DNA of 64,000 bases from a marine gamma proteobacterium HTCC2143 (GTDB lineage Bacteria; Pseudomonadota; Gammaproteobacteria; Pseudomonadales; Dasaniaceae). The position numbers and the translations under genes were made by a program. Each line of letters begins with the position of its first letter. The stretch's first letter is position 1. This document shows, in pieces, positions 46,520 to 55,677 of this stretch. The notes below the pieces were generated by a model that was not told where the DNA came from, ran no database searches, and worked only from the letters and a program-made list of their open reading frames with translations. The stretch spans positions 157,462-221,461 of the forward strand of contig AAVT01000005.1 of the NCBI GenBank assembly GCA_000169075.1. The letters are read 5' to 3'.

Positions 46520-46660
46520 ATCGGTCTCCTTATTGGTACGATTGTTTTTTAACGTCTAAATTTAAGATGCGCACATTAGCAGTTTTTACGTCCGAGAAAA
46601 ACAGGCAATCATTGGCCGCCAATAACGACCCGCTATATCTGGCTTTTAAGCCATTGAACA

Positions 46661-47326
46661 TCAAGCCAAAGGCTCCTGTCGCCAGGCCTCGTCGATAAGA
46701 GATACACAATCGCCCGCCCCTGAAACACCCTCATTGGCAGGTTCATACTGCGCGTGAACCATAGCCATACCTTCTCCGGACCGGTTAAAAGTTGGCAATG
46801 TGATAGCCGAGGGCGCACTACCGCACATCGAGACAGCTTCTGCAGCAGACTGACAATCTACCAACTCTTCCAGTGTCATGAAAGTAGGTGGCAACATCTC
46901 AATGACTTGGGCTTGTCTATCTAACAGAGCTTCTCGAGGACTGTACCAACGATGCTCAACAATCTCGCTACCATCGACAATGACATCATGGTGACCCGAA
47001 GCAGTAACATCACTGATAAAAAACCAAGTAGCGAATCGCTTCGGGCTATCTGGAGGCGTTGTCCAATGAGCAAAATAAACCATATTCTGCTCATTAATGA
47101 TCAGATTAGCCTCCTCACGCGTTTCTCTGGCAGCACCTCGTCTGGCAGCAGACTCGATATCATCAAGATCATGGCTGTAATCTTCCTTATCGATTCTCCC
47201 GCCGGGAAAAACCCAAGAACCCCGAGCAAAACTGACGGCGGTTGAACGGCGAAGCATTAGCACCTCAAGCCCCGTCTCGCCATCACGTGCTAGGACAACG
47301 GTAGCTGCAGGAAAAATTTTTGACAT
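46661..47326 (-). CDS. Nudix hydrolase (NUDT19-like)
   Basis: A 221-aa Nudix protein. The Nudix box is split by an insertion: FPGGRIDKEDYS, about 15 residues, then ARETREEANL, an arrangement found in NUDT19-type CoA diphosphatases. An RFATWFFISD strand and a helical C-terminus follow. It may hydrolyse CoA derivatives or nucleotide sugars; the substrate is inference. The ATG at 47326 is the family-like start (MSKIFPAATVVLARDG). Confidence 0.83.
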   Translation of the reverse strand: MSKIFPAATVVLARDGETGLEVLMLRRSTAVSFARGSWVFPGGRIDKEDYSHDLDDIESAARRGAARETREEANLIINEQNMVYFAHWTTPPDSPKRFATWFFISDVTASGHHDVIVDGSEIVEHRWYSPREALLDRQAQVIEMLPPTFMTLEELVDCQSAAEAVSMCGSAPSAITLPTFNRSGEGMAMVHAQYEPANEGVSGAGDCVSLIDEAWRQEPLA

Positions 47327-47871
47327 AAGACCCAGACTCCAAAACTGATGGCGCAGTATAAGTGCGGGCTACTCACATCTCCACCCCAATGCCATGCACT
47401 ATGAGCGCTATTTCACATTGCGCTTTTAACACCCCTGCGCCCAGCAACAACTAGACCCACCTCAGCCGAAGTCTGTACCGCATTTTGACAATAACTCGGG
47501 CAACCAGTTTTTACGAAAGCTTTCCCGCTTGGTGTTGTGTGCTATGCGCGGCAGCGGCACTCGCTCGCACATGAAGAACTAGAGGCCACTAGGAAGCTGA
47601 ATGAATTAGATTTGGAATGTGGTTTGAATTTGACCGACCGAACACCATTGTGCCATTAACACTAGCCTGGTTTAGCCGCATGTCCCATCATTATATGTTT
47701 GTCGACCTGCCAGCATCGAACAGGCAGTAAAACAGCAATGGGATCTTGTGAAGGGCATTATTACCGGTACTGTAAGAGTCGTTGAACCGGGTAAATGGTC
47801 ATTTCTGAAAAGAGCACTTGAAACCGCTCTACAAAAACTCACGCTTACCCCTAGCATCTATCAACGATCGG
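47327..47871. other. Region with two consecutive unassigned open stretches, possibly a decayed gene
   Basis: No intact gene in about 545 bp. On the plus strand 47495-47659 (54 codons; RQRHSLAHEELEATRKLNEL) and then 47676-47900 in another frame (74 codons; SIEQAVKQQWDLVKGIITGT) stay open with protein-like translations but lack start codons. The second overlaps the 3' end of the DUF3806 gene. I recognise neither. They could be pieces of one frameshifted relic. Confidence 0.3.
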
Positions 47872-48366
47872 TTAAAACAGCGGTCGATTGCGAATATTAA
47901 CAATGGACTGCTCTAATTCCTCATAGACCTCGGCAATATTAACCCGAATACCAACCTCTGCCTTTCGTGACACCTGCGTTACCGGAAAAATAAAGTCTCT
48001 ATCATAGCCCGGCACTTGAAGTGATCTAGAACGGCCATACTTATCAAAATAGACGATCCAATTAAGTCCATATTCTGACTTCAACAGATTTCCAAGAATC
48101 AGCCCCATTGCCTGCAGCTTTGTCTTCTGGTCTGCTGTTACGATGTTTTCGTCCAACAATCGCTGCATAACCGCAAAATCGTTATTCTTTTTCCCGTTGA
48201 GCTGGCCACCAAAGTTGCGCCTTGCTAAGTCGTCGATGCTGTCGCGCTGATCCTCCATAAACTTTCGATCAATGGGCGAAACAGGCTCCGTTCTCACCGC
48301 TTGTACCATTAACGGCAAAGAAACCAAACAGACCGAAATCACGCATTGGAACATCCATTTTTTCAC
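47872..48366 (-). CDS. DUF3806-like secreted protein
   Basis: A 164-aa protein with a signal peptide (MFQCVISVCLVSLPLMVQA) and a mature domain resembling DUF3806: DLARRNFGGQ, then ILGNLLKSEYGLNWIVYFDKYGRSRSLQVPG and FPVTQVSRKAEVGI. A periplasmic location is predicted; the function is unknown. Start: GTG 48366, ten bases after GGGAGG; a frame to 48432 adds non-signal residues. The family call is by pattern memory. Confidence 0.7.
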   Translation of the reverse strand: MKKWMFQCVISVCLVSLPLMVQAVRTEPVSPIDRKFMEDQRDSIDDLARRNFGGQLNGKKNNDFAVMQRLLDENIVTADQKTKLQAMGLILGNLLKSEYGLNWIVYFDKYGRSRSLQVPGYDRDFIFPVTQVSRKAEVGIRVNIAEVYEELEQSIVNIRNRPLF

Positions 48367-48549
48367 TCGATTATTTCCTCCCAAATGACGGTATGACCAG
48401 ATCTTTGACCACAATTTGCCAGTGTAATTCACTAATGGGTGAAAACAACCCCCTAATTTGCCAATGACGGTCCCTTAGAGTTATTAATGCTTGAGCTTAG
48501 CCGAGGCGGTCAGTACCATGACCGCTTCCTTAAGTTGTGGAGGTAGTCA

Positions 48550-49428
48550 ATGATTACGGGCAGTATGGTTGCACTGGTAACCCCGATGACCAACACCGGT
48601 GATATCGATTGGCCGGCACTGAAAAATCTGGTGGATTTTCACCTTCAGGAGGGCACCCATGCCATCGTTGCAGTGGGGACCACTGGTGAGTCGGCCACGC
48701 TGAATGTCGCCGAGCACTGCATGGTAATAAAACACGTAGTCGACCAAGTCAACGGGCGCATTCCAATCATTGCAGGTACTGGGGCAAACAGCAGCCACGA
48801 AGCCATCGAGCTTACCTCGGCGGCACGGTCTGCCGGTGTTGACGCGTGTCTGTTAGTCACTCCTTATTACAACAAACCGACTCAGGAAGGTCTCTATCTA
48901 TTTCACAAGCTTATTGCCGAGTCGGTAGCAATACCCCAAATCCTCTATAATGTGCCGGGCAGGACAGCCTGTGACATGAGTAATGATACTGTTGATAGTC
49001 TCGCCAGCATTGATAATATTATTGGCATTAAGGATGCAACAGGCGACATAGAGCGTGGCCGAGATCTTATCGAACGCTGCTCAGATCGTATTGCCATATA
49101 CTCGGGCGATGACCCTACGGCAACCGACTTAATGCTGCTCGGCGGAAAAGGTGACATTTCAGTCACCGCTAATGTGGCGCCAAAATTAATGGCGCAAATG
49201 TGCGACGCCGCAATTGCAGGTCATGCAGACCTGGCAAGAGAACTGAATGCTCAACTAGCCCCATTGCACCAAAACCTGTTTCTTGAATCGAATCCAATTC
49301 CAGTAAAATGGGCGCTGAAGGAAATGGGGATGATCGATGACGGCATCCGACTGCCAATGACCTATTTTTCCGACGAATACCACCCAACTCTGAAGCAAGC
49401 TATGCAACTTTCAGGAATTAGTGAATGA
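48550..49428 (+). CDS. dapA: 4-hydroxy-tetrahydrodipicolinate synthase
   Basis: A 292-aa TIM-barrel enzyme with the DapA signatures VGTTGESATL, LLVTPYYNKPTQEGLY, LYNVPGRTACD and Schiff-base Lys161 in GIKDATG, the same number as in E. coli. It condenses pyruvate with aspartate semialdehyde in lysine and meso-diaminopimelate synthesis. The ATG follows GGAGGTAGTCA. The stop overlaps the bamC start by 4 bp (ATGA). Confidence 0.97.
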   Translation: MITGSMVALVTPMTNTGDIDWPALKNLVDFHLQEGTHAIVAVGTTGESATLNVAEHCMVIKHVVDQVNGRIPIIAGTGANSSHEAIELTSAARSAGVDACLLVTPYYNKPTQEGLYLFHKLIAESVAIPQILYNVPGRTACDMSNDTVDSLASIDNIIGIKDATGDIERGRDLIERCSDRIAIYSGDDPTATDLMLLGGKGDISVTANVAPKLMAQMCDAAIAGHADLARELNAQLAPLHQNLFLESNPIPVKWALKEMGMIDDGIRLPMTYFSDEYHPTLKQAMQLSGISE

Positions 49429-50477
49429 AGTTTTTGCCTAAACTGGCGGTATTAGCCGCAATCGTAACCAACATCTCCGCATGTGGGTGGCTGTTTGGAG
49501 ATAGTGGAACCTTTCGAGATCGCGGTGATGATTATCGCAAAGCTAGGGTCGAGGCACCGCTTAAATTCCCGGACGCCATAGACAGTGAATCCATTGACGA
49601 CAGCTATGCAATTCCCCCAATAAGCGATCGCACCACGCTGGACGAGGTTTTTGAAGTGCCCCCGCCTGAGCCTCTATCCGAGGATCTTGACCGTGACTCT
49701 GTCCGCATCAACACGCTGGGGTCAACTCGTTGGATTCTTATAGACGGTGCTCCCGGGCAAGTCTGGCCGCGCCTGCGCGGATTTCTCAACCTTAATCAGT
49801 TAACGCTTGCGCGCGTTGACGCAGTCAACGGGATCATTGAGACCGCTTGGATGCAACCTGAGGGTGACGACCTACTTCGTGAACGCTATCAGCTTCGCAT
49901 AGAGCAAGGCGTGCAAAGGGCCACCAGCGAGGTTTATATTTTACAAGCCGATATTCGTGCTGGCCAAGAGCAATGGCCAGCACAGTCAACCAGTGACGAT
50001 CGCGAGCAAATCATGACCACCGAGCTTGCGCAATACCTCGCAGACAGTTCCGCTTCCGCCGTATCAATGCTCGCTCAGCAAGCTATTAACTCATCGGGCC
50101 GGGTCACATTGGAAGAAGATGAGGATGCTAACACTTTTATTCGTCTAAATTTACGCTTCGACCGAGCATGGGCTTCGACTGGCCGCGCTCTGAAAAAATC
50201 CGGATTTCAGGTCGATGATTTAAACCGCAAAGAACAAATTTACTACGTTCGTTTTATCGAAGAAGAAGATCGTGATGATGGCGGTTTTTTCTCTTCCTTC
50301 TTTGGCAGTAACGATGATAAAAAAGTCTCGGATGACGCCGGCACAGCCTATTATATCAAGCTACACAAGCAAGATAAGGAAACTGTTACTCTAACCATCG
50401 AGCGCCAGAATGGCGACGTAATGAAGAAAAGCGAGACTGAGAAGCGCCTCAAACTCATTAAACGTAACATAGCTTAA
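49425..50477 (+). CDS. bamC: Outer membrane assembly lipoprotein BamC
   Basis: A 350-aa lipoprotein. The signal ends at ISACGWLFGD (Cys20), followed by DYRKARVEAPLKFPD (the conserved unstructured BamD-binding part). Two helix-grip domains follow, with WPRLRGFLNLNQLTLARVDAVNG and AWASTGRALKKSGFQVDDLNRKE. It is part of the BAM complex that inserts beta-barrel proteins. The dapA-bamC order with an ATGA overlap is the classic gammaproteobacterial arrangement. Confidence 0.94.
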   Translation: MKFLPKLAVLAAIVTNISACGWLFGDSGTFRDRGDDYRKARVEAPLKFPDAIDSESIDDSYAIPPISDRTTLDEVFEVPPPEPLSEDLDRDSVRINTLGSTRWILIDGAPGQVWPRLRGFLNLNQLTLARVDAVNGIIETAWMQPEGDDLLRERYQLRIEQGVQRATSEVYILQADIRAGQEQWPAQSTSDDREQIMTTELAQYLADSSASAVSMLAQQAINSSGRVTLEEDEDANTFIRLNLRFDRAWASTGRALKKSGFQVDDLNRKEQIYYVRFIEEEDRDDGGFFSSFFGSNDDKKVSDDAGTAYYIKLHKQDKETVTLTIERQNGDVMKKSETEKRLKLIKRNIA

Positions 50478-50486
50478 GTTGTTTCG

Positions 50487-51251
50487 ATGAGCCTGGCATT
50501 GGCATCTCTGGGTAGCGGCAGCCGCGGCAATGCTACCTTGATTAAATCTGCGAACGCGTTGCTGCTAATCGATTGTGGCTTCACGATCAAAGAAACTGAA
50601 CGCCGATTGCACAACATGGGGCACCAACCTCAAGATATCGATGCTATCCTAGTTACCCACGAGCATAGCGATCATATTAAAGGGGTCGGCCCCTTCGCTC
50701 GCAAATACCAATTACCTGTCTACCTAACCCATGGCACAGGCCAGTATGATGGTTTGAAAAAAATCACTCGTATGCATCATATCAATACTCACCGACCTTT
50801 CTTTATTGGTGACATTGAAGTGACACCTGTTACCGTACCCCATGATGCAAGAGAACCCTGTCAATTTGTCTTTCGGCATGACAATAAAACGGCAGGTGTA
50901 CTTACCGACTTAGGCAGCATCACGCCTCATGTTGCGGAGCAATACCGGCGATGTGATGCGTTAATGCTAGAGTGTAATCACTGTTCAGAAATGCTATCTA
51001 TGGGCCCTTACCCGATGTCGCTCAAGCAACGTGTTGGAGGCAACTGGGGGCATTTAAATAATCATCAAGCTGCCAATTTACTCAGCGAGATTGAAGTCGA
51101 TCAATTGCAACACCTCGTCATTTCACATGTTAGCGAAAAAAATAACACCGAAATACTGGCAAGGAATGCGATTCGCCGAGTTTATGGTACAGAAAAACCA
51201 CTCATTATGGCCAGTCAAGACGATGGAATAGCTTGGCTGGACATTGTTTAG
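50487..51251 (+). CDS. MBL-fold metallohydrolase (YycJ/WalJ-like)
   Basis: A 254-aa metallo-beta-lactamase-fold protein. It starts LASLGSGSRGNATLI and carries THEHSDH at residues 57-63 for the two-metal site, LTDLGSITPHV and a distal ISHVSEKNNT. It resembles YycJ/WalJ-type 5'-exonucleases or phosphodiesterases. It follows bamC by 9 bp and is probably co-transcribed. In many relatives purC comes next; here the operon ends. Confidence 0.88.
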   Translation: MSLALASLGSGSRGNATLIKSANALLLIDCGFTIKETERRLHNMGHQPQDIDAILVTHEHSDHIKGVGPFARKYQLPVYLTHGTGQYDGLKKITRMHHINTHRPFFIGDIEVTPVTVPHDAREPCQFVFRHDNKTAGVLTDLGSITPHVAEQYRRCDALMLECNHCSEMLSMGPYPMSLKQRVGGNWGHLNNHQAANLLSEIEVDQLQHLVISHVSEKNNTEILARNAIRRVYGTEKPLIMASQDDGIAWLDIV

Positions 51252-51675
51252 CCCGCTATTCAAACACTCCTGAAACGCATGCACGGATAGCCATGAGAAG
51301 CTTTCATATATGGACCCTCTGATGTTGCTTAGCTTACGATTCCCCGGCTACATATTTATCCAAAAAAATCGCCACCAATAGACATCAGTGCCGGTAATGC
51401 CAAGCGGCCGCAGTTTTTCTCTCGCCATAAATCTTTCCGCCGAAGTGCTTTCAGCAGAATAGCGCTGCTCATTAAGCAATTTAGGATAACAGCAACCCTG
51501 TTTCGATCAGAAATATATGAATTTAATCACTGTAAGAAAACCCTTTCACAGCTCCTTTTCCACACTAATTAATGGATATCATTATTGACATTAATTTTTC
51601 CAATCCCTAAGATAGCCTCAGTTAAAAAATTGCCGTATCCACCACCGATGGCCCTCTAATACTCGAGGAAAAAAT
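51252..51675. other. Intergenic, nothing recognised
   Basis: About 420 bp between the MBL hydrolase and the sulfatase gene. AT-rich sequence near 51500-51620 probably includes the sulfatase promoter. No gene or repeat was found. Confidence 0.35.
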
Positions 51676-53331
51676 ATGAAAACGTTAGTCGCCCTTATTG
51701 TAGTACTGAGCATCATCGCCGGGGTCAGCTGGCAAAATCGAGTTAATTTATTAGTCTGGGCACTGCCAAAAATAAACGAAATACGAAACCCAATCGGCGC
51801 TAATGTTCCAACTGAGTGGACCAAGGGTCCTGCCGCTACCACTGCATCCCCTAATGAACGTCCCCCCAATATTATTTTGATACTTGCCGATGACATGGGG
51901 TTTAACGATGTCTCACTCTATAATGGTGGCGCCGGTAATGGCGCTCTGATAACACCGAATATTGACGCTATTGCGCAGCAAGGTGTAGCTTTTAGCAATG
52001 GCTATGCCGCCAATGCCGTCTGTGCACCGTCTCGGGCCTCGATATTAACCGGCCGTTACTCCACTCGGTTCGGTTTTGAATTTACACCCTTTCCAAAAGT
52101 TGGAGCAACTATTTTCCAATGGATGCAAGAACTCGATCAGCCTGTTCTGCCGGCCGAAATAGATATGTCCCTCGTTAAAACCATGCCAGACATGACTTAT
52201 CTGGGCATGCCTCCAGAAGAGATTACCATCGCTGAAGTGCTCAAAAATGCAGGCTATTACACAGCTCATATTGGCAAGTGGCATCTGGGCAGTGTAAACG
52301 GTATGAGGCCGGAAGATCAGGGCTTCGACGACAGTCTCTATATGAAAGGGATGTTATATCTACCGGAGAGCCACCCCGATGTCGTCAACGCAAAAAGGAA
52401 GGAAAACAACATCGAGCGAATGGTCTGGGCCAGTGGTACTTATGCCGCTCAATTTAATGGCGGTGAATCATTTCAACCCAGTGGCTATCTAACCGACTAC
52501 TATACCGACGAAGCGATCAAGGTCATCGAAAACAATCGCAATCAACCATTCTTTCTTTACCTAGCACACTGGGGAATTCACAATCCGCTGCAGACAACCC
52601 GCGAGGACTACGATGCCTTCCCTAATATTGAGGACCACGCTTTGCGCGTCTATTCAGGTATGATTCGAGCACTGGATCGTAGCGTTGGTCGTGTATTGCA
52701 ATCTTTAGAGGACAACGGTATTGCCGACAACACCATTGTCGTCTTTACTAGCGATAATGGTGGCGCAGGATATATTGCTTTGCCAGACATTAACAAACCC
52801 TACCGCGGATGGAAATTAACCCAATTTGAAGGTGGTACTCATGTGCCATTCATGGCCAAATGGCCCGCCAAAATAGCAGCTGGCACCACCTTCGACAGCC
52901 CAATACACCACATCGATTTGTTCCACACATTTGCAGCAGCTGCCAATACTGCTGTGCCAGACGATCGTAAACTCGATGGCGTAGACCTGCTGCCTTACAT
53001 TACTAAACAAGTTGACGGAGTTCCCCATACAACGCTTTTTTGGCGCCAGGGACATCACCAGTCTGTGCAGCATGAGGGCTGGAAACTAATCCGGTCCGAC
53101 ACACCCAACAAACGCTGGCTATTCAACCTGGCAATAGATCCGACTGAACAAGAAAATCTGGCGGCCAGCAACCCCAAAAAACTGTTGTTACTCGAGGGAT
53201 TACTGGCCGCCCACAACGCTGAACAAGCAACGCCTATGTGGCCCAGTGTAACGGATGGACCACAGCTCATTGATAAACATGGCGGCCAGCAATATGTGCC
53301 TGGCGATGATTATATTTACTGGCCCAATTAA
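51676..53331 (+). CDS. Sulfatase (arylsulfatase family, Cys-type)
   Basis: A 551-aa sulfatase. An N-terminal signal or anchor (LVALIVVLSIIAGVSW) is followed by NIILILADDMGFNDVS (metal Asp pair), then NAVCAPSRASILTGR with Cys116 in the CxPSR motif that becomes formylglycine, GKWHLG, and VFTSDNGG. It would hydrolyse sulfate esters in the periplasm; the substrate (aryl, sterol or polysaccharide) is unknown. No formylglycine-generating enzyme is nearby. The ATG follows GAGGAAAAAAT. The GST-like gene starts 9 bp after its stop, so they form one unit. Confidence 0.92.
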   Translation: MKTLVALIVVLSIIAGVSWQNRVNLLVWALPKINEIRNPIGANVPTEWTKGPAATTASPNERPPNIILILADDMGFNDVSLYNGGAGNGALITPNIDAIAQQGVAFSNGYAANAVCAPSRASILTGRYSTRFGFEFTPFPKVGATIFQWMQELDQPVLPAEIDMSLVKTMPDMTYLGMPPEEITIAEVLKNAGYYTAHIGKWHLGSVNGMRPEDQGFDDSLYMKGMLYLPESHPDVVNAKRKENNIERMVWASGTYAAQFNGGESFQPSGYLTDYYTDEAIKVIENNRNQPFFLYLAHWGIHNPLQTTREDYDAFPNIEDHALRVYSGMIRALDRSVGRVLQSLEDNGIADNTIVVFTSDNGGAGYIALPDINKPYRGWKLTQFEGGTHVPFMAKWPAKIAAGTTFDSPIHHIDLFHTFAAAANTAVPDDRKLDGVDLLPYITKQVDGVPHTTLFWRQGHHQSVQHEGWKLIRSDTPNKRWLFNLAIDPTEQENLAASNPKKLLLLEGLLAAHNAEQATPMWPSVTDGPQLIDKHGGQQYVPGDDYIYWPN

Positions 53332-53340
53332 GGAACAACA

Positions 53341-54459
53341 ATGAACGATGTCACTTTGTACGGCTCCTCTCTTTCACTATTCACGGGAAGAGCACGCAGC
53401 TACCTGATCAAATCTGGTATACCCTACCGAGAAACAACGCCAACAACTGACCACTTCAAACAGCATGTTCTACCCAAAACCGGCGGCCGCCAAAGTATAC
53501 CCACGATCGAACTACCTGACGGTGAGGTCATTCGTGATGGCGCTGCAATTGTCGATTATTTCGAAGGCGACAACGGTCATCGCTACTCACCGATAACACC
53601 CAAACAGCACATACTGAGCCTGCTATTTGATGTTATTGGCGCAGAGGGATTACTGCGACCAGCAATGCACTACCGGTGGAATTTTCCCGAACAGAACCTC
53701 TCATTTTTACAGTTTCATTTTGAATCGCTAATGCCAGTACATCTGGATCGCAAGGCGGCAGCAGAAAAAAGCATGAATCAAATGCGCTCTGCCTGCCAAG
53801 CCTTTGGCGCCGTTCCCGCAACATTTAAATTGGTGGAAACACTCTATGAGGAGCTGCTAGAAAAACTGGATACACATTTTTCTACTCAACCCTATCTTTT
53901 AGGCGGGCAACCCTGTGTTGGCGACTTTGGTATGATCGCACCGTTTTTTGGCCACTTGGGGCGCGACCCCAAGCCCCTGTCATTCATGCAGCAAAATGCC
54001 GTGCGATTATTTCGCTGGACCGAACGAATGAACCGGCCTGAACTGGATGTCGGTGAATTTGAGACTCAGGACGGTGTTTATCTGGCCGACGACGTAGTGC
54101 CAGATTCATTGATTGACGTACTTCAGCATTTGGCTTTGGACTTCATTCCAGAAACGCGAGCAGCAGCCGACTGTATTAATCAGTGGCTTGATCAACAAAA
54201 TGATTTGGAGCCACTAACAAATGCCGAGCGCGGTGTCGGTTTTGGTGCCTTTGAAGTCCGAGGCGAGGCGATTAGCGCCCTCGCCCAGCCTTATCGATTC
54301 TATTTGTTACAACGGGTTCAGGACAGCTTTGAAGCAATGAATGCATCAGACCAAAATCAGGTTAAATCCATGCTCGAACGCGCCCACATGGCTGATGTGT
54401 TGGCGCTAAAAATAAGCCGTCGAATTGGAAGAGAAAACAACCGCGAAGTTTGGTTGTGA
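53341..54459 (+). CDS. Large GST-like protein with C-terminal extension (copy 1)
   Basis: A 372-aa protein. An N-terminal thioredoxin-like GST domain (DVTLYGSSLSLFTGRARSYL, then GGRQSIPTIELPDGEVIRDGAAIVDYFE) is followed by a helical GST domain (GGQPCVGDFGMIAPFFGHL) and about 100 extra residues ending PYRFYLLQRVQDSFEAMN. The same layout and tail recur in the inverted neighbour at 56335-57405. Ser replaces the usual catalytic Tyr or Cys near SSLSLF. It lies 9 bp after the sulfatase gene and 61 bp before a DUF1330 gene. A role in modifying organic substrates is inference. Confidence 0.78.
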   Translation: MNDVTLYGSSLSLFTGRARSYLIKSGIPYRETTPTTDHFKQHVLPKTGGRQSIPTIELPDGEVIRDGAAIVDYFEGDNGHRYSPITPKQHILSLLFDVIGAEGLLRPAMHYRWNFPEQNLSFLQFHFESLMPVHLDRKAAAEKSMNQMRSACQAFGAVPATFKLVETLYEELLEKLDTHFSTQPYLLGGQPCVGDFGMIAPFFGHLGRDPKPLSFMQQNAVRLFRWTERMNRPELDVGEFETQDGVYLADDVVPDSLIDVLQHLALDFIPETRAAADCINQWLDQQNDLEPLTNAERGVGFGAFEVRGEAISALAQPYRFYLLQRVQDSFEAMNASDQNQVKSMLERAHMADVLALKISRRIGRENNREVWL

Positions 54460-54520
54460 TGCGTGGCAATCCCAATAATTCGATCAACTGTTTAACCATT
54501 TAAGTACCAGGGTATTAACC

Positions 54521-54925
54521 ATGCAAGTTAAAAACAAAGTCAACCCAAACGAAACCCAAATGAAAGAGTTCATGGAAGGTGATGCAGACTCACCGATCCA
54601 TATGGTGAATCTGCTTAAGTTTAAAGAAAAAGCCGAGTACGAAGACGGCCGTGAAACCAATTTATCCGGTGCAGAAGCCTACGCCATTTATGGACAGGAA
54701 GTTCAAGGCCATGTAAAAAAGGTGGGCGGCAGCGGTGTTTTTGCCGGCCAAGTTAGCCGACTTATGCTCGGCGAGGTTGACGAACTATGGGATATGATTG
54801 CCGTGGTAACCTACCCCAGTAGAAAAGCCATGCTCGCAATGATCACTGACCCGGATTATCAAGAAAGCGCAAAACATCGACAGGCAGGACTAGCGGGACA
54901 ACTGAATATTGAAACCAAAAGTTAA
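54521..54925 (+). CDS. DUF1330 family protein
   Basis: A 134-aa protein of the dimeric alpha/beta-barrel DUF1330 group: MVNLLKFKEKAEYEDG, then GAEAYAIYGQEV, GQVSRLMLGEVDELWDMIAVVTYPSR and MITDPDYQESAKHRQAGL. Members are small soluble proteins of unknown function, often near catabolic genes. It resembles the core of the membrane protein at 55678-56319 (same V.Y.SR...IT.P pattern). The ATG follows AGGGTATTAACC. Confidence 0.88.
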   Translation: MQVKNKVNPNETQMKEFMEGDADSPIHMVNLLKFKEKAEYEDGRETNLSGAEAYAIYGQEVQGHVKKVGGSGVFAGQVSRLMLGEVDELWDMIAVVTYPSRKAMLAMITDPDYQESAKHRQAGLAGQLNIETKS

Positions 54926-54984
54926 TGGCGGCGTTCCGCTGCCTGATTACATAATCCATATCAATAGCAACACGCACCAAGAAC

Positions 54985-55623
54985 CTACAAAGGATTATCC
55001 GCCATCAGTTTCATCGTGGCTTCTGCCAGCTCCTGAGGCGAATGTTCCTGCAAGAAATGCCCCGCACCCTCGATTGTAATATGAGCCTGACCTTGCGCTC
55101 CAGGTGCCGACGCCTTAAAGCGAACATCACCACCTGCAGTAACCGGATCCGAATCAGAGAACGCGCACAGCAGAGGTTTCTGCCACTGTTCAAAAACGCT
55201 CCAGGCAGCCCTATTGGCTGAGATTGCAGGATTGTCAGGAAAAATAGGCACTAGCGTTGGAAACTGCCGGCCGCCCGCTAAATAACTCGCATCAGGGAAT
55301 GGAGCACCATAAGCTTGCTGCTCTTCCGGAGACAGCAAACCTCCATTGCTCATTGCAAGAACAGCCTGGGGAGAAAACCTCGGCGATTCCGAGCAGTATT
55401 AAACCCAGTGCATAAAGCCCATGCCGCTCTTATCTCCCGCCATTGCCATCTCTGGGGGTTGGCCGTGCATAAGTAACACAACCTCTCCGTCATTCGAACC
55501 TTCATCCAGGTAGTGCATTCGCAGCTCACCGCCCTCACCATCCGCAACCTAACTATATTTCGGCTGGAAGGGGTAATCCGGGAGATTGTTAAAATATGCA
55601 TCGGGTGTGCGCTTAAATTCCAT
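54985..55623 (-). pseudogene. Haloalkane dehalogenase pseudogene (internal deletion and two stops)
   Basis: One frame from ATG 55623 to 54985 reads MEFKRTPDAYFNNLPDYPF, stop (TAG), ADGEGGELRMHYLDEG, VLLMHGQPP, then FMHW, stop (TAA), and LSPEEQQAYGAPFPDASYLAGG through AFSDSDPVTAGGD and GAGHFLQEHSPQELAE. The ends match haloalkane dehalogenases well. About 90 residues between the oxyanion HGxP region and the cap are missing, including the nucleophile motif QDWGG. The deletion kept the frame. The remaining C-terminal catalytic His (GAGHF) cannot function alone. The relic sits between two mirrored gene pairs. Confidence 0.93.
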
Positions 55624-55677
55624 GCTGCGTAACCTAGTAAGTTTGTTGATCTGTTTATTTAAGAGCAAATGTTTGAA

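Noticed and set aside
55350..55601. 83-codon frame upstream of the dehalogenase relic considered as a separate gene
   Set aside because: It is the shifted frame of the pseudogene; the true frame shows dehalogenase homology with stops.
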